A stretch of DNA of 8,650 nt from Promethearchaeota archaeon (GTDB lineage: Archaea > Asgardarchaeota > Lokiarchaeia > Sigynarchaeales > SOKP01): assembly GCA_019894875.1 (NCBI GenBank), contig JAGXNR010000111.1, positions 1 to 8,650 of the forward strand, written 5' to 3'. Shown in pieces: positions 1 through 6,795 of the stretch. A program made the translations under genes and the position numbers. How positions within the stretch are numbered: the first letter of the stretch is position 1; every line of letters begins with the position of its first letter. The notes beneath the pieces were generated by a model. It was given only the letters and a program-made list of their open reading frames with translations, had not been told where the DNA came from and did not search any database.

Positions 1-2
1 CT

Positions 3-767
3 CGAATTGGGAACAAACCAAACGTTCTCATTAACATTGAAGCATTATCATTCAAGCATGAACCCCCTTCAGGTTTTATGGTAAAACGATTTGTAAAATC
101 TGCTGAACCCTTCCTAGAAGAATACACGGTATACCTTATAGGACGTAAGCCAAATATGCCGGAGGATTATACATTTACCGATATGGCAAATGATTATGCA
201 AAAATGATTAGAAGGGAATTTCAGGGACCTGTTAATGTGATGGGGGCTTCGACAGGAGGACAAATAGCCCATTATTTAACGGCAGATCATCCAGATGTAG
301 TACGAAAACTGATAATTATCTCTGCGGCGTATCGAGTTAGTGAAAAAGGAGCAGAAATTGAGAAAAGGGCAGCAGAATATTTTAAACAAGGAAGATATGG
401 AAAATGTTTAGCGACAATAGAAGAGATGATTTTTTCCTCAAGAATTACTAGAGGGATTGCTAAATTTTTCACTCGATTAGTTGGAAAATTTTTCATTGGA
501 AAGATTGAATATCCAAATGATTTTTTAACAGAAATTCGAGGAGACATTGAGATGAATTTCAAAGGGCGATTAGGGGAAATTAAGGCTCCAACTTTAATAA
601 TATGTGGTGATTTGGATATTGATTATCCCTTAGAATTTGTACGTGAGACTGCTGAAGGAATTCCTAATGCGAAATTATTAATCTATGAAGGATATAACCA
701 TGGTCTCGCAGGAAAATGGGGTTTATTAAAAAATGATATATTAGAATTTCTGAAAAGTGAATTATAA
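3..767 (+). CDS. alpha/beta hydrolase, 5' partial
   Basis: A probable serine hydrolase of the alpha/beta-hydrolase fold; its substrate cannot be told. The frame is open to the left edge, so the true start is outside the window. The first visible ATG (78) is internal: the 25 codons before it (NKPNVLINIEALSF and onward) read like the early strand and oxyanion-loop region of this fold. Counting from that ATG, the nucleophile elbow is GASTGG with Ser58 (bases 249-251). The likely acid is Asp180 in CGDLDIDYP (615-617), and the catalytic His208 lies in YEGYNHG (699-701), so the triad is complete and in canonical order. A helical cap segment lies at about residues 85-160. The C-terminal layout (GDLD, then IPNAKLLIYEGYNHG, then a final FLKSEL helix) is typical of the family, which is usually 240-290 residues. 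It converges on the flavodoxin gene. Fold and triad are confident; specificity is unknown. Confidence 0.9.
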   Translation, partial: RIGNKPNVLINIEALSFKHEPPSGFMVKRFVKSAEPFLEEYTVYLIGRKPNMPEDYTFTDMANDYAKMIRREFQGPVNVMGASTGGQIAHYLTADHPDVVRKLIIISAAYRVSEKGAEIEKRAAEYFKQGRYGKCLATIEEMIFSSRITRGIAKFFTRLVGKFFIGKIEYPNDFLTEIRGDIEMNFKGRLGEIKAPTLIICGDLDIDYPLEFVRETAEGIPNAKLLIYEGYNHGLAGKWGLLKNDILEFLKSEL

Positions 768-773
768 TGCTTA

Positions 774-807
774 AGGAAAAAAAGAAAAATTAGTTAAAAA
801 AATAAAA
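774..807 (-). terminator. T-tract terminator of the flavodoxin-like gene
   Basis: The 55-base gap between two convergent genes contains A runs on the + strand, read as T7, T5 and T7 clusters on the minus strand just past the flavodoxin stop at 823. Archaeal RNA polymerase commonly terminates at such U-rich tracts without a hairpin. Nothing comparable serves the + strand hydrolase, whose transcript may run into the antisense of its neighbour. Confidence 0.5.
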
Positions 808-822
808 TTGTTCAGTCTATTA

Positions 823-1296
823 TTAATTCAACCACTTGATAAATTCTTTAATGTAAGCTTTTGCTTTTTCCATTTCTTCAGGAAAAATTGGTCCTTTTAT
901 TGCTTCAACTCGAGCAGTTAACAATTCAGAGTAAGTTTTTTCAATCATAGATGCGTTTTCTATTTTTTCTAGATGCCCTTGTGCATATCCTTGAGCCTTA
1001 TCTGTTGGTAACGCATGAGTTATAAAACCTGTGCCATATTGAATTTTTTCACCAGATTTTTCTAATATCTTATTCAGTTTAGTTAACCATTTCTTTGATT
1101 TTGGAGCTCCTCTAAACGCTCGTATTGCTCCTCCTAAAATCAGCACATCGGGACCATATTCCGAAATGTCTTTAGGAGATACGTCCTTCACATCAGCTAT
1201 TTTAACTTCATCCTCACCAGAAAACTCCTCCTTAAGAGCTTCCGCTAATAACTTCCCATTCCCGAACTTAGTATCAGTCATTATCTGTACTTTCAT
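823..1296 (-). CDS. flavodoxin-like protein
   Basis: A 157-residue flavodoxin-fold protein, likely a soluble FMN-binding electron carrier or a flavodoxin-domain oxidoreductase. The N-terminus is a beta strand followed by the phosphate-binding loop TDTKFGNGK (residues 7-15). It departs from the usual signature by having Gly14 where a Thr commonly sits. A second strand and loop, DVLILGGAIRAFRGAP (50-65), matches the FMN isoalloxazine-contacting loop of the fold. A third strand and loop, YGTGFITHALP (87-97), corresponds to the 90s loop. The terminal helix is EMEKAKAYIKEFIKWLN. Its length fits a short-chain flavodoxin (about 140-180). No partner reductase or ferredoxin gene is nearby, so its redox partner is unknown. 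The ATG at 1296 has a TATA-like box about 36 bases upstream, giving a short leader with no clear Shine-Dalgarno. FMN binding is inferred. Confidence 0.82.
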   Translation of the reverse strand: MKVQIMTDTKFGNGKLLAEALKEEFSGEDEVKIADVKDVSPKDISEYGPDVLILGGAIRAFRGAPKSKKWLTKLNKILEKSGEKIQYGTGFITHALPTDKAQGYAQGHLEKIENASMIEKTYSELLTARVEAIKGPIFPEEMEKAKAYIKEFIKWLN

Positions 1297-1327
1297 ATTT
1301 TTGAAATAAGAAATTTAGCTTAATAAA

Positions 1328-1337
1328 CTTATATAGA
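1328..1337 (-). promoter_or_regulatory. TATA box of the flavodoxin-like gene
   Basis: On the minus strand this reads TCTATATAAG, centred about 36 bases before the ATG at 1296. With archaeal TATA-to-start spacing of about 26 bases, the leader would be roughly 10 bases. One copy of the 35-base dispersed repeat abuts it directly on the upstream side, where the TFB recognition element and regulators would bind. Confidence 0.55.
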
Positions 1338-1371
1338 CCAGTTTTTCCCTACCAAAATATAACGATAAAAT
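1337..1371. repeat. 35-base dispersed repeat, copy 1
   Basis: The first 24 bases (1337-1360), containing GTTTTTCCCTACCAAAAT, match 6701-6724 exactly. The next 11 match 6725-6735 with two differences, giving 33 of 35 identities in the same orientation. Both copies are outside genes. This copy lies immediately upstream of the flavodoxin TATA box and about 50 bases past the 3' end of the SnoaL-like pseudogene. On the minus strand both copies could encode YFGREKTG, which may or may not be meaningful. Confidence 0.85.
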
Positions 1372-1422
1372 CGGTTTTTTCAAACAAAGTTTTACTTAAG
1401 TTTTTCTTGGCCTACCATTCAG

Positions 1423-1571
1423 TCGGGGAGATGAAATATTACCATTTCTGATAAACTATTTATCTCGTGGTTTCTTCAATACACCAGTTATTCTTGTGAA
1501 TTGACTCAATTTTTGGTTTTCAATTCCAGATTGATTGATACTTCTGCTAATAACCAGGCAATGAGTTCATT
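1423..1571 (-). pseudogene. broken SnoaL_3-like gene (paralogue of 6182-6580)
   Basis: No open frame survives, but the minus strand reads as the C-terminal half of the intact SnoaL-like protein at 6182-6580. One frame gives IAWLLAEVSINLEL (about 1562-1521) against IAWLAAEVTVNITI. The next frame gives QKLSQFTRITGVLKK against QKASLPARLTGVLKK. After four codons a TAG (1456-1458) replaces the Trp codon, and the same frame continues FIRNGNISS against LITQGHISS. Between the ELs of NLEL and the TG of TGVLKK there are 32 bases where the intact gene has 33, so one base has been lost. DNA similarity is also direct, for example GATGAAATATTACC (1430-1443) against GATGAGATATGACC. A possible N-terminal remnant lies upstream: TKLYPNKDPHEFF near 1675-1635 against IKAYPKNNVDNYL. 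That would require about 79 bases to have been deleted between the two parts. It is a decayed duplicate, not a working gene. Confidence 0.8.
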
Positions 1572-1574
1572 TGA

Positions 1575-1592
1575 GAAAAAATAAAAAAGGGG
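1575..1592 (-). terminator. T-tract, possible 3' end of the surface-protein transcript
   Basis: On the minus strand this is a run of Ts with few interruptions (TTTTTTATTTTTTCTC after CCCC), about 115 bases past the stop of the giant gene at 1707. A shorter T6 tract lies nearer the stop at about 1639-1645. Either could end the transcript; neither has an obvious hairpin. Confidence 0.35.
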
Positions 1593-1706
1593 AAATTTCA
1601 AAGGGGGTGTTTGTGAAGATCTGATTATCAAAAGTAGACAAAAAATTCGTGTGGATCTTTATTAGGGTATAATTTCGTGTATCCTCTTACTTTTCATAAC
1701 ATTTAC

Positions 1707-4700
1707 TTATAATCTTCGAATAATTTGACCGCAATTTGTGCAATAGACACTTTTTTTAAAATCAACTTTACTGTGACAGTTTGGGCAGTAGAGAAGCCCA
1801 ACTTTTCTAGGTAAAGTGCTAGTTGCTATTTTTTCTGACACTTCTTTATTCATAGGCGTTTTGCTTAATAACTCTCTTAATTTTGTGAATGCTCCTTTAT
1901 TGATTGCAATAACTATTATTGTAATTCCTAAAGCTGAAATTAATATTGTCAAAATAATAGGAGACAATGTTTCAAGCAATTTCTCAAGATCATTAATAAG
2001 ACTTTTATAAACAATTATTTCTTTGACTGTTAATTGCCCTAGGGTGTCATTTGCATAAAATCTTATTGTTAACTGTCCCTCTGGTAATGAATCCCATAAA
2101 TTTTGGTTAATTGTACCATTAAAATTATTGATTATTGTAATTAGAGAACTATTTTCTATTGTGTACCAAAATGCTGCTAAATTACCCTCTTCAAATATGA
2201 TTTCATATGGGGGTGCAGATGCTCCAAATACCTCATTTGATAAAGGTTTTATTATTGATATTATGGGTGCCAAAACATCTTTTCTTATAACCATTTCGGA
2301 ATATCCTATATTGCCTAATGTGTCATTTGCATAAAATTCAATAATTATAGTTCCATTTCCAACTTGATCCCATATAAGCTGCTCAATAGATCCATATAAC
2401 ATCTCAATTGTTATAATATCTGTAATTATTGTGTCACCATTTAATCTAAACCATGTAGAATCTAAATTTTCCTCTATGATTGTTATGTTATAGCTTGGAA
2501 CATTAAACCCAAATAGCTCATTCAAAATAGGAAGATTAATCGTTATTATAGGTGGAGTGACCTCTTTTCTAACAAGAACTTCCGTATATCCAAAATTGCC
2601 TGCAGTATCATTTACAAAGAATTGGAGGATAACTGTTCCATTTCCCATTTGATCCCAAATAGACTGGTCGATTGAGCCATAAAATATATCAATCACTATA
2701 TTAGTAGTAATAAAGGTTCCATTAGTAAGCCTATACCAAGTAGAATGTAGATTTTCTTCAATAACGGTTATATTATATTTAGGAATATTAGTCCCATATA
2801 AATCATTCGTATCAGGCGAATTAATGAAAATTTGCGGTACAAGAATATCCTTTCTAAGAAAGACTTCAGAATATCCTATATTGTCTAATGTATCATTTGC
2901 AAAAAATTGAATGATAACGGACCCATTTCCGAATAGGTTCCATAATTCTTGCTCAATATATCCACTTAAAGACGTTATTGATACATTTTCTGTTATAAAG
3001 GTTCCATTAGTTAACCTATACCATATTGAATCTAAATTCCCCTCGATTATTGAAAAGCTATAATTTGGGGTATTGTTATTGAATATATTATTAAAATAAG
3101 GAAAATTGATAGTTATTATTGGTGCAAGAATATCTTTTCTAACTTTCACCTCTCTAGAACTTATATAACCCCTACTGTCATTAACAAAAAATTTTATTAA
3201 AACAGTCCCATTTGGGACACTATTCCATAAATTTTGGCTTATTTCTCCCGGTAGGATGGTTGTTATATCACTCATTATAACATCATTTAGTATATACCAA
3301 AATGAGTGCATTATCCCTTCATGAATAGTAATATTAACTTCTGGGGAAATATTCCCATATATCTCATCGGTTAATGGGAATTCAATAGAAAATTCTGGTG
3401 GATCCCACCAAATAGGATAATTATCTATTGAACCTACTGAACTGCTTATATTAATATATGGTGAATCTCCAATTCCATCATCATTAACATCTTTTCCCAC
3501 ATAATCGCTCCAATAATTACCTATAGAACCATTATCCCATTGATTACTTGACTGGACTGTACCTGCTTGAGTTGGATTATCATGGAATTCATTTAAATAT
3601 ATCATGTTGTTAGATGAAGTGTCTTGGAAATGTATGCCAGTAAAACCATTTGAGAGAATTTTGTTTCTAAAGATAGTGTTATTATCTGCTCTGAAAAAAT
3701 ACATTCCATTATCAGAATTGTTAGAGACAATATTATCCATAATACTATTTCCATCGCTCCCCTCTCCAAGGTAGATTCCCGTATTTTGATTTAACTTAAG
3801 TGTATTATTATATATCCTATTATTAACACTTCTCTGTAGTCGGATTCCAAAAGAATAGGAATTTATGATGGTATTATTTGATATTTTATTGTTAAAACTT
3901 TCGTACAAATAAATTCCATTTTGTTTGTTCTCATTTACAAAATTATTCTCTATCAATATATTGGAGCAGAAATATAAGGAAAGCGATTGATCATTTTGAG
4001 CAAATTCAAATCCTGCAATTGTACAATTTTCACAATCTACTAAAATTATTTGTCCTGCATTAGTGAAATTTGAAGAACTTAAATTATTCAAACTACTGTA
4101 GAAATATATAGGTTTTCCATTAACTAAATTTGAGGGGGATATCGTATTTGATATTAAATCCTCTTTATATACTTCGTTGTAGAAATCTGAAAATACAATA
4201 CCACAGTTTTCAAATTCGTTATTTGTTATAACATTATTCCTACATACCTCATATAGTATTAAGCCATCTCTTCCTCGAATTATATTTTTGATAAAATTGC
4301 CTTCTATATAATTATAATCACTATTTCCTAAAACCATATCTCCATAAATATCATTTTTTGATATGTTATTATGATGTCCCTGATCAGAGTAAATTCCATA
4401 CATATTATTATTATGGATAATGTTATTAGTGATATTGTTTCTGCTGCTGTTTAGTAGATATATACCATTGGCCCTATTATTTATGATCTCATTCCCATGG
4501 ATGAACCCATTAGTTGTATTTACTAATTTTATACCCGCCCGACTACCATGACCTCCTCCACAATCAGCTATAATACAATTCTTTATTTCAAAAAACTTTC
4601 TTGAATTTCTTATCTCAAATCGAGATGCTTCGTAAGTACCCGTAAGAATAAGACCGTCAATGACATACGGGTCGTTATATGACCCTGTACCGTTGCACCA

Positions 4701-6083
4701 ATCTGCTTGAGATAACCATTCCCAAGTCCTTGCTCCTAATCCTGTTTCCTGATCATCGATATAAATTGAATAAATTAAGTCTCCATCATTCCATATTGGA
4801 AAATAATCTTTTTGGCCATTTGAATCTTCGATTTCATAAGCAACATCTCCAATTCCGTCATTATTCAAATCACAACCAGAATAATCGCTCCAATAATTTC
4901 CAATCGATCCATTATCCCAGTAATTATTTGTGCCGTAGTCTAAAGCGTTCTCTTTATTATCTCTAATAATATTAAAATATACGATATTATTGCTTGTTTC
5001 AGTATTATATAAATAAATCCCCCAATCTCCATTATTTTGAATGGTGTTATTAAATATAATATTATTGGAACTTCCTGATTTTATTAGAACACCAATCACG
5101 ATATTGTTTGAAAATATACAATTCTTTATAGTAATATTATGACAATAATCTAAAGATAAACCATGAACGACTTGAGAAATCGATAAATCCGTAATAATGG
5201 AGTCAGAACAGTTTACTAATCTTACTTGGGAAGCATTAAGAAAATCATCCGGCATCAATCCCTTTTGATTTGAATAGAAGTAAAAGGGTTTGCCATTTAT
5301 TAAATTTGAGGTATCAATATCTGCAGAAGCTTTTTCTGTAATTGACCCACCAATATTAATCCCTCCTTTTTGCATCATATTATTACGAAGAACATTTTTA
5401 AAACCAGAAATGAATATTGCTGTTTGACGTATATCATAAAAATGATTATTAGTAATAAAATTATAATCACCTTCAATGTCCAATCCATCAAAAATATCAT
5501 AAAAAGTGTTGAATGAGATATTATTATAATCAGATTCCCTGAATCTAATCCCATAAGAATTATCAATGGCAATATTGTCGACAATTCTAATATTATTCGA
5601 GAAATCCAAATAAATTCCCGCAAAAACGCTCTGTAATAAATTATTTACTAGTAATCCATTCTGTGAATTTATTATTTTTATCCCACCATATTCCCAAGAA
5701 CCAGCAGAATTCAAAATTGTGCAATTCTTAATTTGAAAAAAATCGTTTGTATTCTTGATAACTAAACAATCCCCTATGGATAACCCATCGATTGTTGTAT
5801 TCTCAATAGAATATGGATCACTCCAAGTGCCAGAACCACTACACCATTCATAAGTAGCAGCAGTAAATGCCCAACTTTTTAATGGATCAGAATCGTCTAT
5901 TAATATTGGTGCTCCTGTAAGATACCAATATTCTGCTCTTTTTAGATCATTATATTTGACATTTTCCAAAAATTGAGATGAATAATTAATGTCATTATTA
6001 TTAAAAATAAAATTGGGGGTCACAACCGAAGTAAATATAATTGTTAGGATTATTATTTGATTGAATTTTTTTGAAGAAGTCAT
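1707..6083 (-). CDS. giant surface protein: two NosD-like beta-helix units, five Ig-like repeats, TM anchor, zinc ribbon
   Basis: A 1458-residue, probably cell-surface anchored protein. Residues 8-25 form a hydrophobic signal sequence. Two homologous parallel beta-helix units follow (about 51-436 and 437-892). Each opens with a W...W(C)xGxGxxxDPYxI segment, runs through NxI/NNxI coil repeats, carries a SNLxNGKPxYFYS insertion (259-271 and 651-663), and closes with WDNGSIGNYWSDY plus an acidic DxNxDGIGD loop (405-413, 865-873). The loop resembles calcium loops of dockerin or EF-hand type. Five Ig-like repeats of about 95 residues (893-1361) follow, then one TM helix (about 1374-1394). The basic tail ends in a zinc ribbon, CPNC-x11-CTNC (Cys1433, 1436, 1448, 1451). 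The expected topology puts helix and Ig domains outside and the ribbon in the cytosol. Many N-x-S/T sequons suggest N-glycosylation. Start: an in-frame stop lies five codons upstream, and no other start fits. Adhesion, glycan binding or S-layer association are guesses. The frame is unbroken throughout. Confidence 0.93.
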   Translation of the reverse strand: MTSSKKFNQIIILTIIFTSVVTPNFIFNNNDINYSSQFLENVKYNDLKRAEYWYLTGAPILIDDSDPLKSWAFTAATYEWCSGSGTWSDPYSIENTTIDGLSIGDCLVIKNTNDFFQIKNCTILNSAGSWEYGGIKIINSQNGLLVNNLLQSVFAGIYLDFSNNIRIVDNIAIDNSYGIRFRESDYNNISFNTFYDIFDGLDIEGDYNFITNNHFYDIRQTAIFISGFKNVLRNNMMQKGGINIGGSITEKASADIDTSNLINGKPFYFYSNQKGLMPDDFLNASQVRLVNCSDSIITDLSISQVVHGLSLDYCHNITIKNCIFSNNIVIGVLIKSGSSNNIIFNNTIQNNGDWGIYLYNTETSNNIVYFNIIRDNKENALDYGTNNYWDNGSIGNYWSDYSGCDLNNDGIGDVAYEIEDSNGQKDYFPIWNDGDLIYSIYIDDQETGLGARTWEWLSQADWCNGTGSYNDPYVIDGLILTGTYEASRFEIRNSRKFFEIKNCIIADCGGGHGSRAGIKLVNTTNGFIHGNEIINNRANGIYLLNSSRNNITNNIIHNNNMYGIYSDQGHHNNISKNDIYGDMVLGNSDYNYIEGNFIKNIIRGRDGLILYEVCRNNVITNNEFENCGIVFSDFYNEVYKEDLISNTISPSNLVNGKPIYFYSSLNNLSSSNFTNAGQIILVDCENCTIAGFEFAQNDQSLSLYFCSNILIENNFVNENKQNGIYLYESFNNKISNNTIINSYSFGIRLQRSVNNRIYNNTLKLNQNTGIYLGEGSDGNSIMDNIVSNNSDNGMYFFRADNNTIFRNKILSNGFTGIHFQDTSSNNMIYLNEFHDNPTQAGTVQSSNQWDNGSIGNYWSDYVGKDVNDDGIGDSPYINISSSVGSIDNYPIWWDPPEFSIEFPLTDEIYGNISPEVNITIHEGIMHSFWYILNDVIMSDITTILPGEISQNLWNSVPNGTVLIKFFVNDSRGYISSREVKVRKDILAPIITINFPYFNNIFNNNTPNYSFSIIEGNLDSIWYRLTNGTFITENVSITSLSGYIEQELWNLFGNGSVIIQFFANDTLDNIGYSEVFLRKDILVPQIFINSPDTNDLYGTNIPKYNITVIEENLHSTWYRLTNGTFITTNIVIDIFYGSIDQSIWDQMGNGTVILQFFVNDTAGNFGYTEVLVRKEVTPPIITINLPILNELFGFNVPSYNITIIEENLDSTWFRLNGDTIITDIITIEMLYGSIEQLIWDQVGNGTIIIEFYANDTLGNIGYSEMVIRKDVLAPIISIIKPLSNEVFGASAPPYEIIFEEGNLAAFWYTIENSSLITIINNFNGTINQNLWDSLPEGQLTIRFYANDTLGQLTVKEIIVYKSLINDLEKLLETLSPIILTILISALGITIIVIAINKGAFTKLRELLSKTPMNKEVSEKIATSTLPRKVGLLYCPNCHSKVDFKKSVYCTNCGQIIRRL
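2001..3407 (-). repeat. five tandem Ig-like domain repeats in the surface protein
   Basis: Residues 893-1361 form five successive repeats at about 3407-3129, 3128-2844, 2843-2559, 2558-2274 and 2273-2001. The middle three are each exactly 95 codons (285 bases). Each has a P-rich opening (APIITINFP type), an E(G/E)NL..(F/T)WY core, an (I/L)W..(.)GNG turn, a FF(V/A)ND(T/S) strand with a conserved sequon, and a V.(V/R)RK(D/E)(I/V) linker. Repeats 2 and 3 share WYRLTNGTFIT exactly, indicating fairly recent duplication. They probably act as a rigid stalk lifting the beta-helix head from the membrane. Confidence 0.85.
3408..5933 (-). repeat. duplicated NosD-like beta-helix unit (two copies)
   Basis: Residues 51-436 (bases 5933-4776) and 437-892 (4775-3408) follow the same plan: aromatic opening, coil repeats, NGKPxYFYS insertion, more coils, NYWSDY plus DxNxDGIGD close, and a final PIW. 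The closing block is still similar at the DNA level (about 3466-3540 against 4846-4925, both with a shared TAATCGCTCCAATAATT). The second copy is about 70 residues longer, mostly by added coils. This is an internal duplication of a whole head domain. Confidence 0.8.
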
Positions 6084-6120
6084 AAATAAATTAGTTCAAA
6101 ATTCCCGGATTCTTTGATTT

Positions 6121-6134
6121 AATATTATATATAA
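6121..6134 (-). promoter_or_regulatory. TATA box of the surface-protein gene
   Basis: The minus strand reads TTATATATAATATT here, centred about 44 bases before the ATG at 6083, which predicts an untranslated leader of about 18 bases. A second TATA-like stretch (TTTATAAAAACATATTT) lies at 6138-6155. The promoter sits in the 98-base gap after the SnoaL-like gene, so the giant gene need not be co-transcribed with it. No strong Shine-Dalgarno precedes the ATG. Confidence 0.5.
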
Positions 6135-6181
6135 TTGTTTAAATATGTTTTTATAAACGATCTGAATTTGGTTAGGTTCGA

Positions 6182-6580
6182 TTATTCTGTTGCTGCAGAT
6201 GAGATATGACCTTGAGTAATTAGCCATTCATTACCTACCTTTTTCAATACTCCGGTTAATCTTGCGGGTAGGCTCGCCTTTTGTCCTCCTATTGTTATAT
6301 TGACAGTTACTTCAGCTGCAAGCCATGCAATTGGTCCATGATAATTAATTTTCTTCCAATCAAACGTAATCGCGATTTCATCAAATTTATCTTTATCCGC
6401 TTGGGGTGCTGATTTATAATCTTCCCCCCCTACCCATTTTTCCCCGGTTCCAAACATTACCAAATCCTCATCCTTAAGAAATAGGTCTAAGTAATTATCT
6501 ACGTTGTTCTTAGGGTACGCTTTAATAAAATTCTCAATACACTTATTAAGTTCCACTAGTACTTGGGAATCTTTTTTCAT
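6182..6580 (-). CDS. SnoaL-like (SnoaL_3, NTF2-fold) domain protein
   Basis: A 132-residue single-domain protein of the NTF2-like cone fold, closest by eye to the SnoaL_3 family. An N-terminal helix (ELNKCIENFIKAYPKNNVDNYLDLF, about 10-34) leads to the family-typical DLVMFGTGEKWVGGEDYK (39-56). Then come ITFDWKKI, GPIAWLAAEVTVNI (82-95), ARLTGVLKKVGNEW (106-119) and LITQGHIS (120-127). Members bind small ligands in a conical pocket, and most are of unknown function; no specific reaction can be assigned. The length is normal and the domain is complete. The ATG at 6580 is supported by a GAGTGAT Shine-Dalgarno-like sequence three bases upstream and a TATA box further up. It lies upstream of the giant surface gene on the same strand with a 98-base gap. 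A decayed paralogue occupies 1423-1571 on the far side of that gene. Confidence 0.85.
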   Translation of the reverse strand: MKKDSQVLVELNKCIENFIKAYPKNNVDNYLDLFLKDEDLVMFGTGEKWVGGEDYKSAPQADKDKFDEIAITFDWKKINYHGPIAWLAAEVTVNITIGGQKASLPARLTGVLKKVGNEWLITQGHISSAATE

Positions 6581-6583
6581 AAT

Positions 6584-6590
6584 ATCACTC
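6584..6590 (-). promoter_or_regulatory. ribosome binding site of the SnoaL-like gene
   Basis: The minus strand reads GAGTGAT, three bases before the ATG at 6580. It resembles the archaeal GGTGAT consensus with one difference and supports this start. Confidence 0.45.
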
Positions 6591-6627
6591 TTTTAAGAAT
6601 TAATTGCTTTATTTCAATATATTCAGG

Positions 6628-6637
6628 CTTTTATAAA
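6628..6637 (-). promoter_or_regulatory. TATA box of the SnoaL-like gene
   Basis: The minus strand reads TTTATAAAAG, centred about 52 bases before the ATG at 6580. A start about 26 bases downstream would give a leader of roughly 26 bases, long enough to include the Shine-Dalgarno-like sequence. Confidence 0.5.
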
Positions 6638-6679
6638 TCAATTTAAGCATAATTGAAAAATCTAGAGATAAAAGTTCTA

Positions 6680-6696
6680 AAGCAATTCTTGTAACA
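6680..6696. repeat. 17-base match to the 3' end of the PH-domain gene
   Basis: AAGCAATTCTTGTAACA is identical to 7942-7958, which encodes the LLQELL end of the membrane protein at 7936-8445. Here the minus strand also reads MLQELL followed by a stop, directly after YFGREKTG encoded by the adjacent 35-base repeat. This may be a remnant of a gene end, but so short a match can also be chance in A+T-rich DNA. Confidence 0.4.
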
Positions 6697-6700
6697 TTTC

Positions 6701-6735
6701 ACCAGTTTTTCCCTACCAAAATATATCTATAAAAT
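6701..6735. repeat. 35-base dispersed repeat, copy 2
   Basis: Same orientation as 1337-1371, with 33 of 35 bases identical and the first 24 exact. It lies in the divergent spacer between the SnoaL-like gene (-) and the coiled-coil gene (+). Its right end overlaps the probable TATA box of the latter. With copy 1 it brackets a 5.4 kb interval. Confidence 0.85.
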
Positions 6736-6737
6736 TT
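6727..6737 (+). promoter_or_regulatory. TATA box of the coiled-coil gene
   Basis: CTATAAAATTT lies about 65 bases before the ATG at 6796 and about 53 before the alternative TTG at 6784. The box is partly inside the 35-base repeat, so the repeat could supply or modify this promoter. Confidence 0.4.
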
Positions 6738-6795
6738 TTATACTTGCGAGTTAAATAATAAATATTGAAGGATACTTCCAAACTTGGTAATTAAG

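Noticed and set aside
1425..1470. Possible C/D-box small RNA (AGATGAA ... TCTGATAAA)
   Set aside because: The boxes are imperfect and badly spaced, and the segment is explained by the SnoaL-like pseudogene on the other strand.
4679..4966. Plus-strand frame of 95 codons inside the surface gene
   Set aside because: It is antisense to a clear beta-helix coding region, has no family features, and is low-complexity shadow reading.
3408..5933. Recurrent ATATTATT-type motifs that look like a short-repeat array
   Set aside because: They are N-N-I codon runs of the beta-helix coils, unevenly spaced and diverged; not CRISPR or a satellite.
1337..6735. Integrated element with att sites
   Set aside because: The direct repeats suggest it, but there is no integrase, transposase or tRNA at either end, so only a recombination or duplication history is claimed.
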